Positions 8,238 through 17,442 of a stretch of 60,452 nucleotides of DNA are shown here, in pieces. The stretch is from positions 1 through 60,452 of the forward strand of contig JBMNJC010000027.1 in the NCBI GenBank assembly GCA_050951465.1, written 5' to 3'. Within the stretch, counting starts at the first letter, position 1. The number at the start of each line of letters is the position of its first letter. The position numbers and the translations under genes were made by a program. The notes beneath the pieces were generated by a model. It had not been told where the DNA came from, did no database searches, and saw nothing but the letters and a program-made list of their open reading frames with translations. Source of the DNA: JAAZHD01 sp012510895. GTDB taxonomy: Bacteria > Bacillota > Clostridia > Caldicoprobacterales > DTU083.

Positions 8238-9218
8238 ATGGGTTTTGCTTTTTTTAACAACAATATAAAGATCAGACGTATCTTTTTTTATATTTTGATT
8301 ATTACTTTTTTTGCTGCAGTATTCACAGGATGTGCAAAAGAGCCTGAGGCTCAGACCGGGGATTATTTTTACAGTTTCGAAGACGCTTTGGGGAATCAGG
8401 TAAAACTTAAAGAGCAGCCTTCAAGAGTAATATCCCTTGTAGGTTCCTATGCGGAAATTTGGGTTCTTGCAGGCGGAGAACCGGTAGGCGTAACCAATGA
8501 TGTTATAACCGAAAGGAATATGGAACTGCCTGAAGGCACAAAAATTATCGGAACAATAAAGGATCCCAATCTGGAAGAGATGCTTACCCTCTCCCCGGAT
8601 TTTGTTCTGCTGTCTCCCAATATTGATAGTCATGTAAAGCTGGCCCAGACACTTAAGAAGTCAGGAATAGCCCATGCCTTTTTTGATGTGGAGCATTTTG
8701 AAGACTATCTTAATATGCTTAAGATCTGCACAGATATAACAGGCAATAAGGAACTCTATGATAAAAACGGGGTTCAGGTACAGAAAAAGATTCAGGATAT
8801 ATTATCCAAAATAGATACATCAGCAGAGGACAAGCCTTCAATTTTGCTGATTCGGGCTTTTTCAAGCGGTGCCAAGGCAAAAAGCGATGATAATATGGCT
8901 TGCAGGATCCTTAACGATCTTGGAACGGAGAACATAGCTTCCAGACATAGTTCCTTGCTTGAAGATTTGAGTATGGAGGTTATACTACAGGAAGATCCTG
9001 ACTTTATTTTCGTAATTACCATGGGGGACAGCGAAAAAGCTATTGAAGGCCTTAAGCAGGGCATAGAAAAAAATCCGGTATGGTCCGGTCTGACTGCGGT
9101 AAAGGACGGAAGATATATAGTTCTTCCAAAGGATTTATTCCACTATAAACCGAACGCAAGGTGGGGAGAGAGCTATGAATATCTGGCAAAAATTCTTTAC
9201 CCGGATAAGTTCAGGTAA
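8238..9218 (+). CDS. ABC transporter substrate-binding lipoprotein (TroA/BtuF/FhuD type)
   Basis: Extracytoplasmic binding protein of 326 residues for an iron-siderophore, heme or cobalamin importer. A signal peptide of about 30 residues ends in lipobox VFTGC. The mature part has the family opening FEDALGNQVKLKEQPSRVISL, and the central repeat NLEEMLTLSPDFVLLS that marks periplasmic binding proteins of the FecB/BtuF group. The C-terminal lobe ends NARWGESYEYLAKILYP. It begins a three-gene operon and overlaps the permease gene by 44 bases. The ligand cannot be read from the sequence. Confidence 0.92.
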   Translation: MGFAFFNNNIKIRRIFFYILIITFFAAVFTGCAKEPEAQTGDYFYSFEDALGNQVKLKEQPSRVISLVGSYAEIWVLAGGEPVGVTNDVITERNMELPEGTKIIGTIKDPNLEEMLTLSPDFVLLSPNIDSHVKLAQTLKKSGIAHAFFDVEHFEDYLNMLKICTDITGNKELYDKNGVQVQKKIQDILSKIDTSAEDKPSILLIRAFSSGAKAKSDDNMACRILNDLGTENIASRHSSLLEDLSMEVILQEDPDFIFVITMGDSEKAIEGLKQGIEKNPVWSGLTAVKDGRYIVLPKDLFHYKPNARWGESYEYLAKILYPDKFR

Positions 9219-10218
9219 GGACATAAGGAAACACCCAGTAATTATTGCTGCTGTCTTTCTTGGTTTATTGGTCCTGGGAGTTTTCTTAAGCATTACCATG
9301 GGTTCTGTCAGAATAACCATATCAGAAATACTTTCTGTATTATTCCGTCCGGATCCGTCATCTATGGCGTACCGCATAATTACTTATATCAGAGTTCCAA
9401 GAACCATTGCCGCAGTTCTTGCGGGCAGCGGGTTATCCGTTGCAGGAGCTGTCCTGCAGTCGGTGCTTAACAATTCTTTAGCCAGCCCCAATGTAATTGG
9501 GGTGAATGCGGGGTCCGGTCTTTTTGTAATCCTAATAGCGGCTCTGTTTCCATCTTATATAATGTTTACACCTGTGGCCGCATTTATAGGGGCAATGCTG
9601 GCTATACTCCTGGTATATTTTATAGCAAAACTTACGGGAGCCTCCAGAATGGCAGTGGTTCTTTCTGGCATTGCCGTTTCCAGTTTTATCGGGGCTATAT
9701 CCGATACTATTCTAACGATTTGGCCTGATACAGCAATTAATCACGTTCATTTTGCTGTAGGCGGCTTTTCAGGAGTTACCATGGACCATATCGGCTTTTC
9801 CCTGTGGTTTATTATTCCGGCTCTTATTACAGCGTTTATCCTCAGCTATGATCTGAACATTTTGTCATTAGGCGATGAGACTGCAAGGTCATTGGGAATG
9901 AAAGCAGGCTTAATCAGGTTTATATTTCTTACTACAGCTGCCTTGCTGGCGGGCAGCGTAATCAGCTTTGCGGGGCTTCTGGGGTTTATAGGTCTTATTG
10001 TTCCCCATGCTGCCAGGTTTCTGATTGGGCATAACAACCGGCTGGTGGTTCCTTTTTCCGCCTTGCTCGGTTCTGTGTTCACCCTCTTTTGCGACCTTCT
10101 GGCACGGGTGCTTTTTGCGCCTTATGAAATACCTGTGGGAATAATTATGTCCTTCCTGGGCGGTCCCTTTTTTATTTACCTGTTATTCAGACAGAGAAAG
10201 AGGAGAGTATATGGTTAG
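9175..10218 (+). CDS. FecCD-family ABC transporter permease
   Basis: Integral membrane subunit (347 residues, about nine to ten spans) of the BtuC/FhuB/FecD family. Recognisable motifs are RVPRTIAAVLAGSGLSVAGA, LQSVLNNSLASPNVIGVNAG near the N terminus, and GFIGLIVPHAARFLIGHNNR, which includes the ATPase-coupling loop. ATG 9175 lies inside the end of the preceding gene, with GGGGAGAG before it, so translation is probably coupled. It forms the channel with the ATPase encoded next. Confidence 0.95.
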   Translation: MNIWQKFFTRISSGKDIRKHPVIIAAVFLGLLVLGVFLSITMGSVRITISEILSVLFRPDPSSMAYRIITYIRVPRTIAAVLAGSGLSVAGAVLQSVLNNSLASPNVIGVNAGSGLFVILIAALFPSYIMFTPVAAFIGAMLAILLVYFIAKLTGASRMAVVLSGIAVSSFIGAISDTILTIWPDTAINHVHFAVGGFSGVTMDHIGFSLWFIIPALITAFILSYDLNILSLGDETARSLGMKAGLIRFIFLTTAALLAGSVISFAGLLGFIGLIVPHAARFLIGHNNRLVVPFSALLGSVFTLFCDLLARVLFAPYEIPVGIIMSFLGGPFFIYLLFRQRKRRVYG

Positions 10219-10981
10219 CCTGCAAAATGTTTCTTCCGGGTATAATGGACAGGAAATTATAAAAGATGCCAGTATCAGCTTTGAAAAGGGAACGATTACG
10301 ACTATTATAGGGAAAAACGGTTCAGGCAAGACTACTCTGCTAAGAACTGCTTCCGGTTTGCTTAAAGCTTTATCGGGGAAAGTATTATTAAATGGACGGA
10401 ATATAAAAGAGCATTCCTCAAATGAGATAGCCCGGCAGATTTCCTTTCTGCCTCAGACCCGCATCACTCCGGAAATTTCCGTATATAATCTGGTTATGCA
10501 CGGCAGATTTCCATATATGGGCTTTACCAGAATCTCTCAGGAAAAAGATAAAAAGGCCGTGGAAGATGCCTTGGCAAAGATGGGATTAGCTGAATACAGG
10601 GACAGAAATATTCAGACTCTGTCCGGCGGAGAACGGCAGAAAGCATATCTGGCTATGGTTCTGGCTCAGGATACGGACATTATTTTTCTGGATGAACCGA
10701 CTACCTATCTTGACATAAATCATCAGTTTGAAATCCTTAATATCATTTTGCAGTTAAAGAAAATGGGTAAAACCCTGGTTATGGTGCTGCATGATTTAAA
10801 CAGCGCTTTAACTTATTCCGACAGGATCTGCCTGATGGACAAAGGTCGTATTATATTATATGCTTCTTCTGAAAAGATTGTGGAGAGCAGGGAGCTTGAG
10901 CGGGTTTTCCATGTGAATTGCTGCCCGGTTGCCATGGATGGAGAAAGTACCCAGTATGTGTTTACTTTAAAAAAAGATTAA
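10211..10981 (+). CDS. ABC transporter ATP-binding protein (FepC/BtuD type)
   Basis: Cytoplasmic ATPase, 256 residues, that powers the importer. It has Walker A GKNGSGKTT, Q-loop around SFLPQTR, signature LSGGERQKA, Walker B IIFLDEPTTYLD and H-loop VLHDLN. Its ATG overlaps the permease stop by 8 bases, with GAGGAGAG upstream. The C-terminal stretch HVNCCPVAMDGESTQYVF is common in FecE/FhuC-type ATPases. The operon ends here; no clear terminator follows. Confidence 0.95.
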   Translation: MVSLQNVSSGYNGQEIIKDASISFEKGTITTIIGKNGSGKTTLLRTASGLLKALSGKVLLNGRNIKEHSSNEIARQISFLPQTRITPEISVYNLVMHGRFPYMGFTRISQEKDKKAVEDALAKMGLAEYRDRNIQTLSGGERQKAYLAMVLAQDTDIIFLDEPTTYLDINHQFEILNIILQLKKMGKTLVMVLHDLNSALTYSDRICLMDKGRIILYASSEKIVESRELERVFHVNCCPVAMDGESTQYVFTLKKD

Positions 10982-11076
10982 GCTCAATAAGCAGACAGCT
11001 TCAGGACTGAGCGTACAGGATGTTATTTTATCAACCGCATGAATTTTAAATGCATATAAAATTCTCGAAGAGAAAG

Positions 11077-13380
11077 ATGGTGAATAAAGTGAATAATTTA
11101 ACGATTGTCGCACCATTAAACAGTCCGGAGGCATACAGAATAGCGACTGAAACTTTTCAAAGCATGTACAGCAAAGTAACCGGAGAAACTCTTAGAATAA
11201 TAACGGACAGAGAAGCTGCTGATGCTGCATCCGATTTGATTGTAATCGGAAGCGACGCAGTCAATCATTTTACTGCAGACTGCTATTTGACAAAGCGAAT
11301 TAATAGTTTTGGCATCAGGTATAATACTGATGAATATGCGCTGAAATCTGCCGAAGAGGGAGACAGGACCCTGCTCTTTATTGCAGGAGGGCGGGGCAGA
11401 TCAACCATATACGCAGTTTACCGCTACTTTGAACTTTTTGCCGGCTGTCGTTATTTCTGGGACGGTGATATTATTCCGGAAAGAAAGGTGCTGCCCATTT
11501 CCGGTATAGACATCAAAGAAAGTCCAAGATTTAAATATCGTGGGATTAGGTATTTTGCCCACCGCAGTCTTCACCGTTTTCAGGCAGAGCACTGGACTTT
11601 TGAAGACTGGAAGCGGGAAATAGAATGGCTGCTTAAAAAACGATTAAATCTCTTTATGCTGAGAATTGGACAGGATGATTTATTCCAGAAAGCCTTCCCT
11701 TATATAGTGCCTTATCCTCCTGCAGAAGGAAAGCTGCCGGAAGCGGCAGAGGGCTATGATGACCGTTCTCTCTTCTGGTCATTGGAACATCGGGGGGAAC
11801 TTCGCAGAAAGATACTTAAGTACGCCTTTGACCGCGATCTGATGCATCCGGAAGACTGCGGTACAATGACTCACTGGTATTCACGGACGCCTTTAAGTTT
11901 TCTGGAAAAAGTAAGGCCTAAGCTTCTTGCCCAAACAACCGCGGGTTATAATCAAAGCACCGGCCTGGTATGGGATATACGGGATGATAAGAATCTGGAG
12001 AACTACTTTAAACTGACTGAAGCACATATTCAGCATTACGGCAGACCTGAAATATTCCATACAATCGGCCTGGCAGAACGAAAATATTCTGACGATAAGG
12101 ATGCAAATCTCAGGCTGAAACTTTATGTATACAGACGGATTCAGGCTTATCTGAAGCATAAATATCCCAATGCACCTCTTCTTATAGCCAGCTGGGATTT
12201 ATGGATGTATTATACTCCGGATGAAGTGAAAGAGCTGGTTTCTGAACTTGACCCTGATCAGTCCATAATTCTCGATTATACATCCGATACTACCAGGGAA
12301 AATAATTTCACCAAATGGGGCATAGTTGGAAAGTTTCCATGGATATTCGGCATTTTCGGAGGATATGAGCCCAACAGTGAATTCAGGGGGCTGTATGATC
12401 TGACAGGTGAGCGCCTGAAAATTGCCAAATCGGATAATATGTGCTGCGGTATGGTATACTGGCCTGAATTATCTCATGGCGATACCTTTATGACTGAATA
12501 TTTTACGCAGAACGCATGGGAGAGTAAGGTATTGTCCCTGGATTTCCTGGTAGAAAAATTCTGCCGCGACAGATATCGGTCATTTGCCGATGAAATGCAT
12601 GAGCTATGGAAAATTTTCATGCCCATAGTCAGCATGCGTACATGGCGGGCAGAACCATCTTCGCCACAGATTGCATTCGATATTTTTCCCTTAATCATTC
12701 TTCGTGCTCCCTTTGATGTAAATCCCGGAAAACATGCAGCTCCGATAAGGCTGGCTGAAGAGAATCTTGAAAATGCGGTGAGGATCCTCAGAATGCTTGT
12801 GGATATAAGTGCTGTTAATAATAAAGATATTTACGATGAACTATTAAGACGTGATATTTACGATATTGCCAGAACCGTGCTCGGTCGTTATGTGGACTAT
12901 GGAATAATGAAGGCAGAAGAAATATATTCTCGTATAATGACCGGGAAGCAGGACAGCGCCGCTAAGAAAATGCTGATCTCAACGCTTGATAAAACTCTTA
13001 GACTGAATCAGCTTCTGGCAGACCTGCTGGGAGGACATTTTGATTTTTCGCTTTACGATTCACTTGAAAGGCTGAAGGCAGAAGCTCTGGTTAATCCGAC
13101 CTTTGAAACAACTCTCAAGAACAATGCAGAAAACACTTACTGCCGCTCATACATATATGAAAATGCTGAATATCTTTATGTACCTGAAATGCGAATCCTG
13201 TTTGATGCGGTTAAGTCTTCCCTGGAAACAGGTTCCATTAACCGGGAGGAAATAAAAAGCAGATGCGCTCTGAACCGGAAGAAATATTTCTCTCTGCCGC
13301 TGGCTGAAATGCGGCCGAAAGCCCATGATTTAGACTCCATTCTGACAGAAGCTGCCGATATAATTGAACACTTTATTTAA
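11077..13380 (+). CDS. Putative glycoside hydrolase (GH89/GH67-like architecture)
   Basis: A large cytoplasmic-looking protein (about 767 residues, no signal peptide). The N-terminal alpha/beta domain resembles that found before the TIM barrel in alpha-glucuronidases and alpha-N-acetylglucosaminidases, ending YRYFELFAGCRYFWDGD. A barrel opening follows (SPRFKYRGIRYFAH, then WKREIEWLLKKRLNLFML). Acidic residues are frequent in the barrel, but I cannot assign the catalytic pair. The C-terminal part is helical. The start is uncertain: ATG 11050, ATG 11077 and GTG 11089 are all possible, none with a strong ribosome site. The neighbouring ribokinase and nucleoside hydrolase suggest use of glycosides. 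Exact family assignment is inference. Confidence 0.55.
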   Translation: MVNKVNNLTIVAPLNSPEAYRIATETFQSMYSKVTGETLRIITDREAADAASDLIVIGSDAVNHFTADCYLTKRINSFGIRYNTDEYALKSAEEGDRTLLFIAGGRGRSTIYAVYRYFELFAGCRYFWDGDIIPERKVLPISGIDIKESPRFKYRGIRYFAHRSLHRFQAEHWTFEDWKREIEWLLKKRLNLFMLRIGQDDLFQKAFPYIVPYPPAEGKLPEAAEGYDDRSLFWSLEHRGELRRKILKYAFDRDLMHPEDCGTMTHWYSRTPLSFLEKVRPKLLAQTTAGYNQSTGLVWDIRDDKNLENYFKLTEAHIQHYGRPEIFHTIGLAERKYSDDKDANLRLKLYVYRRIQAYLKHKYPNAPLLIASWDLWMYYTPDEVKELVSELDPDQSIILDYTSDTTRENNFTKWGIVGKFPWIFGIFGGYEPNSEFRGLYDLTGERLKIAKSDNMCCGMVYWPELSHGDTFMTEYFTQNAWESKVLSLDFLVEKFCRDRYRSFADEMHELWKIFMPIVSMRTWRAEPSSPQIAFDIFPLIILRAPFDVNPGKHAAPIRLAEENLENAVRILRMLVDISAVNNKDIYDELLRRDIYDIARTVLGRYVDYGIMKAEEIYSRIMTGKQDSAAKKMLISTLDKTLRLNQLLADLLGGHFDFSLYDSLERLKAEALVNPTFETTLKNNAENTYCRSYIYENAEYLYVPEMRILFDAVKSSLETGSINREEIKSRCALNRKKYFSLPLAEMRPKAHDLDSILTEAADIIEHFI

Positions 13381-13445
13381 TAAGCCTAAAAAAGAAAGCA
13401 GGTTAATAAAAAACTAAAAATCTGAGAGGGGGCAAGCCAGGCTGT

Positions 13446-14381
13446 ATGATTGAACAAAAGCCTAAACGAATTCTTGTTATCGGAAGCATAAACATGGATT
13501 TGGTCTTAACCCTGGATAGGGCACCTGAAGCAGGAGAGACCGTATTGGGAGAGAGCTATGCATATATTCCCGGCGGCAAGGGAGCCAATCAGGCAGTGGC
13601 AGCTGCCCGGTTAAACGGGGAAGTATTCTTCTGCGGGCGGGTAGGAAGTGATTCTAACGGAAAAATCTTGCTGGAAAACCTGGCAGATAATAAGGTAAAC
13701 ACTTCTTATATAACTGTAGATGATTCCTCACAAACGGGTTTGGCAGTTATCCCTGTTGATTCTGAAGGACAAAACCGCATAATGGTATTCCCGGGATCCA
13801 ACTATCTTGTTTCCAGAGAAGATGTGGATAGGGCAATGCAGAAATCATATGATGCAATAATGCTTCAGCTTGAGATTCCTTTGGATATTGTCTATTATGC
13901 ATTTGAAAAGGCAAAGGCAAAAGGAATTCCTGTGGTTCTTGACGCAGCGCCGGCTGTTGAAGTGGATTTGTCCCGCTTAAAAGGACTATATATACTAAGC
14001 CCCAATGAATATGAAGCATCAAAACTGACCGGTATCAAAGCAGACAGCGTAGAGAATGCATTAAAGGCGGCAGAGATATTGCGGGACAGTTCATCGGCCG
14101 ACTATGTTATAATAAAAATGGGAGACAAAGGTGCTTTACTGTATGACAAGGGTCATTATGAAATGATTCCTTCCTATCCGGTTAAGGCGGTGGATACTAC
14201 AGCAGCAGGCGATTCTTTCACGGCTGCAGTAACCGTCAAAGCTTTGGAACATGGTAATATAGCTGAGGCAGTAAGATATGCCAATGCGGTAGGGGCGATT
14301 TGTGTCAGCAGAAGGGGTGCTCAGCCGTCCCTGCCGACGGAAGAGGAAGTAAGGAAATTTTTGAAAGGAGAATCTATATGA
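13446..14381 (+). CDS. rbsK: Ribokinase (PfkB family)
   Basis: Cytoplasmic kinase converting ribose to ribose-5-phosphate, 311 residues. The N terminus VIGSINMDLV and the first PfkB signature around YIPGGKGANQAVAAARL are ribokinase-like, as is the ribose-contacting GGKGANQ. The second PfkB signature VDTTAAGDSFTAAV carries the catalytic Asp and anion hole. GAGAGGGGG lies about 13 bases before the ATG, a somewhat long spacing. Its stop overlaps the start of the nucleoside hydrolase (ATGA), which would deliver the ribose it uses. Confidence 0.93.
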   Translation: MIEQKPKRILVIGSINMDLVLTLDRAPEAGETVLGESYAYIPGGKGANQAVAAARLNGEVFFCGRVGSDSNGKILLENLADNKVNTSYITVDDSSQTGLAVIPVDSEGQNRIMVFPGSNYLVSREDVDRAMQKSYDAIMLQLEIPLDIVYYAFEKAKAKGIPVVLDAAPAVEVDLSRLKGLYILSPNEYEASKLTGIKADSVENALKAAEILRDSSSADYVIIKMGDKGALLYDKGHYEMIPSYPVKAVDTTAAGDSFTAAVTVKALEHGNIAEAVRYANAVGAICVSRRGAQPSLPTEEEVRKFLKGESI

Positions 14382-15295
14382 ACTTTCCCAGGCTGTCTGA
14401 CGAAACACGGTTATCCCGATTATCACCGCCAACCGGCAAAGTGAGAATGGTACTTGATACGGATATAGGTTGTGAGGTGGACGATCAATTCGCTTTGGCT
14501 TATGCTTTAAAATCACCTGAAAAACTAGAGGTAGAAGCAGTTTATTCAGCACCCTTCTCATACGCGGGTTCAGTAAGCCCTGAAGAGGGTGTTGAAAAGA
14601 GCTATAATGAAATCCTGCATGTTTTGAAATTATTGAATATTAATAAGAAGGATGGCTTTGTTTTCAAAGGTTCCAGAGGATATCTTGAAAACAGCACCAC
14701 ACCCAGGGAAAGTGAAGCGGCCCGGGATCTGGTAAAAAGGGCCATGAGCCGGGATGATGACCTGTTATACGTTGCAGCCATCGGAGCTATAACCAATGTG
14801 GCGTCTGCTATTTTAATGAAACCTGAGATAATAAATAAAATAGTTGTGGTCTGGCTGGGAGGCCATGCGCTAAACTGGAAGGATACCAGGGAGTATAACC
14901 TTCATCAGGATATACATGCATCCAGGATTATATTTAATTCCGGAGTTCCCCTGATACATATCCCCTGCATGGGTGTTGCTACACATCTTACTACTACAGT
15001 GCCTGAGCTTGAATATTATTTGGAGGGAAAAAGCCAAATAGGCGACTACCTTACTAAAATAGTCAGAGACTATTCCGGCGGCAATCCTGTAGGCTGGTCC
15101 AAGGTAATATGGGATATAGCAACGATCGGATGGCTTATAGACGACCGGTGGTTCCAGTCAAGCATTGTTCCCAGCCCGATTCTGACCGATCAGTATACCT
15201 GGAGTTTTGATCCTCAGAGGCATTTTATAAGAAGCATATATTATATGAACAGAGATCATATATTTGCAGATTTCTTCAAAAAGCTTACGGAATAA
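14378..15295 (+). CDS. Inosine/uridine-preferring nucleoside hydrolase family protein
   Basis: Cleaves the N-glycosidic bond of nucleosides to free base and ribose; 305 residues. The calcium-binding N-terminal motif is present as LDTDIGCEVDDQFALA, with one residue inserted compared with the usual DTDxGxDD. ITNVASA and LGGHALNWKD follow, where family members have the L-x-GG element. An AAAGGAG site precedes ATG 14378, which overlaps the ribokinase stop by 4 bases. The altered spacing and a Trp-rich C terminus leave room for a related substrate. Confidence 0.88.
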   Translation: MNFPRLSDETRLSRLSPPTGKVRMVLDTDIGCEVDDQFALAYALKSPEKLEVEAVYSAPFSYAGSVSPEEGVEKSYNEILHVLKLLNINKKDGFVFKGSRGYLENSTTPRESEAARDLVKRAMSRDDDLLYVAAIGAITNVASAILMKPEIINKIVVVWLGGHALNWKDTREYNLHQDIHASRIIFNSGVPLIHIPCMGVATHLTTTVPELEYYLEGKSQIGDYLTKIVRDYSGGNPVGWSKVIWDIATIGWLIDDRWFQSSIVPSPILTDQYTWSFDPQRHFIRSIYYMNRDHIFADFFKKLTE

Positions 15296-15392
15296 ATTAA
15301 GATCAGCAGTGCAAGGCTTGTTAGTTTAAATCCATGCTGGACAAATCTGCCTTTGTACATACTATAAAAAATTAAAAAGGAGATTTAGAAGG

Positions 15393-16160
15393 ATGAAATT
15401 TGGAATTTGTACGGGTTTTGAAAACATTGGACTATTGGAAGAGCTGGGTTATGATTTTCTTGAGGGTTCTGTCCAGAAAGCAGCAACAATGGATGAGGAA
15501 GAATTCGAAAGTTTGAGAAAAATAGTGAACCAGAGCAGTATAAAATGTGATGTCTGCAATTTATTCTTTCCCGTTGCCATTAAGGCGGTAGGGCCTGAAG
15601 CAAACAAAAAGGAACTGGAAGAGTATATGAAGATTGCCTTTGAAAGAATCGCTTTACTGGGAACAAAGCTGGTTGTAATAGGAAGCGGACGTTCCAGAAC
15701 AGTCCCTGAGGGCTGGAGCATGGAAAAGGGACTTGAGCAGTTTGCCTGGGCTATGAAGACGGCAGGAGATGAAGGGCAGAAACATGGCATAACCGTTACA
15801 GTAGAACACCTTCCAGGCACCAGCACCAATACCCTGACTTCATTTAAAGAAGCTTTGAAATTTGTAAAAGAATTAAATCATCCGAACGTAAAAATGATGG
15901 TGGATTACGGGCATGTAAAGACGATGAAAGAGGATATAAATAACCTGCTGGAAGGCGAAGGATATATTCTTCATTTACATATCAGAAACAGTAAAAACGG
16001 CGCTTTTCCGCTTGATGAGAATGAAGACGATTATGAAGAGCTGTTTGATATTCTGAAACGGATTAACTACCAGGGCAGGGTAAGCATTGAGGCTTTTACT
16101 GATGATCTTAAAGAGGATGCAGCCAGATCATTAAAAGTACTTAAAGAGCTGGTCAGATAA
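15393..16160 (+). CDS. Sugar phosphate isomerase/epimerase-like TIM barrel protein
   Basis: A 255-residue protein of the xylose isomerase-like/AP endonuclease 2 superfamily. Metal-ligand strands are visible: the Glu in TVEHLPGT, the Asp-His pair in MMVDYGHVK, the His in LHLHIRN and the Glu in RVSIEAFTDD. It probably isomerises or epimerises a keto-sugar or acts on an inosose-like compound. AAAAAGGAG sits upstream of the ATG. It closes the ribokinase/nucleoside hydrolase group and is followed by a terminator. Confidence 0.85.
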   Translation: MKFGICTGFENIGLLEELGYDFLEGSVQKAATMDEEEFESLRKIVNQSSIKCDVCNLFFPVAIKAVGPEANKKELEEYMKIAFERIALLGTKLVVIGSGRSRTVPEGWSMEKGLEQFAWAMKTAGDEGQKHGITVTVEHLPGTSTNTLTSFKEALKFVKELNHPNVKMMVDYGHVKTMKEDINNLLEGEGYILHLHIRNSKNGAFPLDENEDDYEELFDILKRINYQGRVSIEAFTDDLKEDAARSLKVLKELVR

Positions 16161-16177
16161 GCATTCAGAATGTTTCT

Positions 16178-16221
16178 AAAAAACGGGATGTTGCGATTGT
16201 TTGGCACACATTCCGTTTTTT
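16178..16221 (+). terminator. Rho-independent terminator
   Basis: Stem AAAAAACGGGATG (16178-16190) with CATTCCGTTTTTT (16209-16221), one G-T pair, ending in T6. It separates the sugar genes from the LacI regulator. Confidence 0.85.
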
Positions 16222-16284
16222 GTCTGCTTATATATGTTTTTGTAAAGATTTGAGGCAGATTGTAAAAAGTATGTAATATTTATA

Positions 16285-16332
16285 TTGACAGGTATACGCC
16301 CCTGATATAATATATCTGATAGAAACGTTTCT
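16285..16332 (+). promoter_or_regulatory. Promoter and 12-bp palindromic operator of the LacI-type gene
   Basis: TTGACA (16285-16290) and TAATAT (16308-16313, 17-base spacing; TATAAT at 16306 with 15) form a good promoter. The perfect palindrome AGAAACGTTTCT (16321-16332) lies at about the transcription start. CG-centred palindromes of this type are the usual LacI/GalR operators, so autorepression is likely. Confidence 0.7.
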
Positions 16333-16355
16333 GTTCTCATTAAGGGGTGTTCTTA

Positions 16356-17387
16356 ATGAAGACTGTAACAATCAAAGATGTGGCAAAAGAAGCCGGAGTA
16401 AGTATATCCGTAGTTTCATATGTGTTAAACAACAATCCAAATGTATCCATATCCAAAGAAACCAGAGACAAGGTTATTCATGCAGCTCAAAAACTCAATT
16501 ACACGCCTAACAGCATTGCCCGCAGCATGAGAACCAAAAAATCCATGATTATAGGTCTGGCTACCTTTTGGGATGTGTCTGATTCTGTATTTACTGACGC
16601 CCTGAAAGCAATAGACAGTATATCAGAAAAACACGGGTATTCAGTTACATATATAAATATAAAAGACAGGCATAAGGGCAATAAAATAGTGGAATTGTTC
16701 AAACGAAGCCAGATTGATGGGGTAATTATGCTGTCGCATGTGGATCCTGCAAAGAGCTTTAATGAACAGGAAGTTATAAACAGGATAAAGAAAAACAAAA
16801 TTCCTGCCGTGGTCATTGACGGCAGCACTGAAGATCCCGATATCAGTTATGTATACATTGATTACTTTGGAACATCATATACTGCAGTAAACCATCTATA
16901 TAAATACGGGCACAGGAAGTTTTGCTATATGCTTCCTGATAAAAAAGAGTTAAGCAGCAGACAGGCAGTCCAAAGAATTGAAGGTTACAAAGAAGCACTG
17001 AGAGACTTAAGTTTATCCGATTCCAACATTTATTTTGATATAAATTCAATGCAAGAAATAATTGATCTTATAAAATCCGAAAAGGCCGACAAGCCTACAG
17101 CTGTAATTGTCAATAAAACAAGGTATGCAGCAGTTCTCTTAAGAGCCTTCGGCGAGAATAACATTAAGGTTCCTGATGACATTTCGGTTATTGCATGCAA
17201 CGATCAAAATTTTGCAGATTTTCTCACTCCGCCTTTAACCACCATTAAAGTACCCATATATGAAATTGGAGTAAAAAGCGGGGAAATATTGTTTGATATC
17301 CTAAAAGGCAGATCCTTAAATGTTAAACTTAAGCTTTCCAATGAGGTGGTAGATCGGGGATCATTTAAAAAACTTCAGTTAAGCTGA
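16356..17387 (+). CDS. LacI/GalR-family transcriptional regulator
   Basis: A 343-residue repressor. The N-terminal helix-turn-helix and hinge read VTIKDVAKEAGVSISVVSYVLNN and RNA-like KLNYTPNSIARSM. A periplasmic-binding-like effector domain follows (VIACNDQNFADFLTPPLTTIKVP is a typical end). ATG 16356 is preferred over GTG 16347 because AAGGGGTG lies 6 bases before it. It stands just upstream of the RdhA/QueG-like cluster in the same direction with only 55 bases between, so it may control that cluster as well as itself. Confidence 0.93.
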   Translation: MKTVTIKDVAKEAGVSISVVSYVLNNNPNVSISKETRDKVIHAAQKLNYTPNSIARSMRTKKSMIIGLATFWDVSDSVFTDALKAIDSISEKHGYSVTYINIKDRHKGNKIVELFKRSQIDGVIMLSHVDPAKSFNEQEVINRIKKNKIPAVVIDGSTEDPDISYVYIDYFGTSYTAVNHLYKYGHRKFCYMLPDKKELSSRQAVQRIEGYKEALRDLSLSDSNIYFDINSMQEIIDLIKSEKADKPTAVIVNKTRYAAVLLRAFGENNIKVPDDISVIACNDQNFADFLTPPLTTIKVPIYEIGVKSGEILFDILKGRSLNVKLKLSNEVVDRGSFKKLQLS

Positions 17388-17442
17388 TAAAGAGAGGTAA
17401 CATTATTCTATATAAACACAAAGAAAGAGAAAGGGGATCATT

